Source: Penelope pileata
Taxonomy: Eukaryota; Chordata; Aves; Galliformes; Cracidae
Reading direction: 5' to 3'
Assembly (NCBI GenBank): GCA_013396635.1
Contig: WBMW01005641.1
Span: 322,895-386,894 of the forward strand
DNA: 64,000 nucleotides
Every line of letters starts with the position of its first letter. Positions within the stretch are counted from its first letter, which is position 1. The position numbers and the translations under genes were made by a program. The notes beneath the pieces are model-generated. The model saw nothing but the letters and a program-made list of their open reading frames with translations. It did no database searches and was not told the origin of the DNA. Of this stretch, positions 63,671 through 64,000 are shown one piece after another.

Positions 63671-64000
63671 GGGCTAGAGAAAATAGACAACCAGCTCGGT
63701 ACATTTGGTTCACCAAAAACAAACAGAAGACTGAGAAGTGACTTAGTGGGAGTATGTAAGTCTCTCCCTAAAATGTCAAGTACTAAAGGCTAAATGTTTG
63801 CTAGCCCAGCAAGGAAAGGCACCACAGAAACCAATCGATGGAAGAAAGATTTTTAACTCTTGGAAGAAAATATTGAGCAGATAGAGTAGTTAGCTGAAGG
63901 GATTTGTCACCAAGGAAAATAAGAGACTGTCTCTTTGTGTGTTCAAATTATGACAAGATGCCTTTCTGGAAAAGGGGTTTCAGCCAAACCCAGTTTAATC
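63671..64000 (+). repeat. Ancient CR1-type LINE remnant, running off the window
   Basis: The plus strand shows the eroded order of a CR1 polymerase 3' region: a gagaaaatagacaaccagct stretch, caccaaaaacaaacagaaga, a decayed GDLIGVYKYL-like segment around 63745, then a KPIDGRKIF-like segment, then tttttaactct and a gcctttctggaaaa stretch. This corresponds to the region running into the HWNNLP block of old amniote CR1 families. The 3' end is not in the window. Frames are heavily broken. Confidence 0.6.

Noticed and set aside
1..64000. CRISPR arrays, bacterial operons, phage or plasmid features, tRNA or rRNA genes, intact endogenous retrovirus
   Set aside because: No regularly spaced repeats, cloverleaf genes, gag/pol/env frames or paired LTRs were seen. 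The sequence is avian nuclear DNA.

Overview
This is vertebrate nuclear DNA, almost certainly from a bird. Coding density is very low, there is one recognisable split exon, and the young interspersed repeats are CR1 LINE 3' ends, the dominant repeat class of avian genomes. I see no Alu, L1 or other mammalian elements, and no bacterial, phage or CRISPR features.

Layout. The only gene I can support is PRKCH (protein kinase C eta) on the minus strand. Its first coding exon lies at about 19337-19691, encodes most of the N-terminal C2 domain and ends in a clean GTGAGT donor. Everything to its left (1-19336) is therefore the start of PRKCH intron 1, which runs off the window; exon 2 was not found. 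A 22-base assembly gap (19692-19713) sits just before the first visible ATG. By comparison with the known family N-terminus it probably hides the real start codon. A CpG-rich 5' flank (19714-19828) follows and is cut off abruptly by a CR1 copy. A second CR1 copy of the same type lies 90 bp inside the intron, so exon 1 is bracketed by two directly repeated CR1 tails.

To the right (20022-64000) lie about 44 kb upstream of PRKCH with no protein-coding gene I can support. They hold two more young CR1 3' ends (54144-54473 and about 55155-55225), two much older CR1-type LINE remnants (23241-23870 and 63671-64000), MIR-type SINE remnants (57540-57745, 40098-40160), short palindromic relics of an old amniote repeat, homopolymer A tracts and pyrimidine-rich tracts. 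The most gene-like non-coding signal is at 60460-60630: two CCAAT boxes followed by two YY1-type motifs, with a poly(A) signal about 350 bp downstream. This could be the promoter of a short non-coding transcript or a degraded retro-element.

I did not find a convincing undescribed multi-gene system. The points most worth checking are the hidden PRKCH start codon, the CR1 pair around exon 1, and the CCAAT/YY1 promoter-like block. Reported similarities come from reading the sequence against remembered family features. No search was run, and repeat boundaries are approximate.
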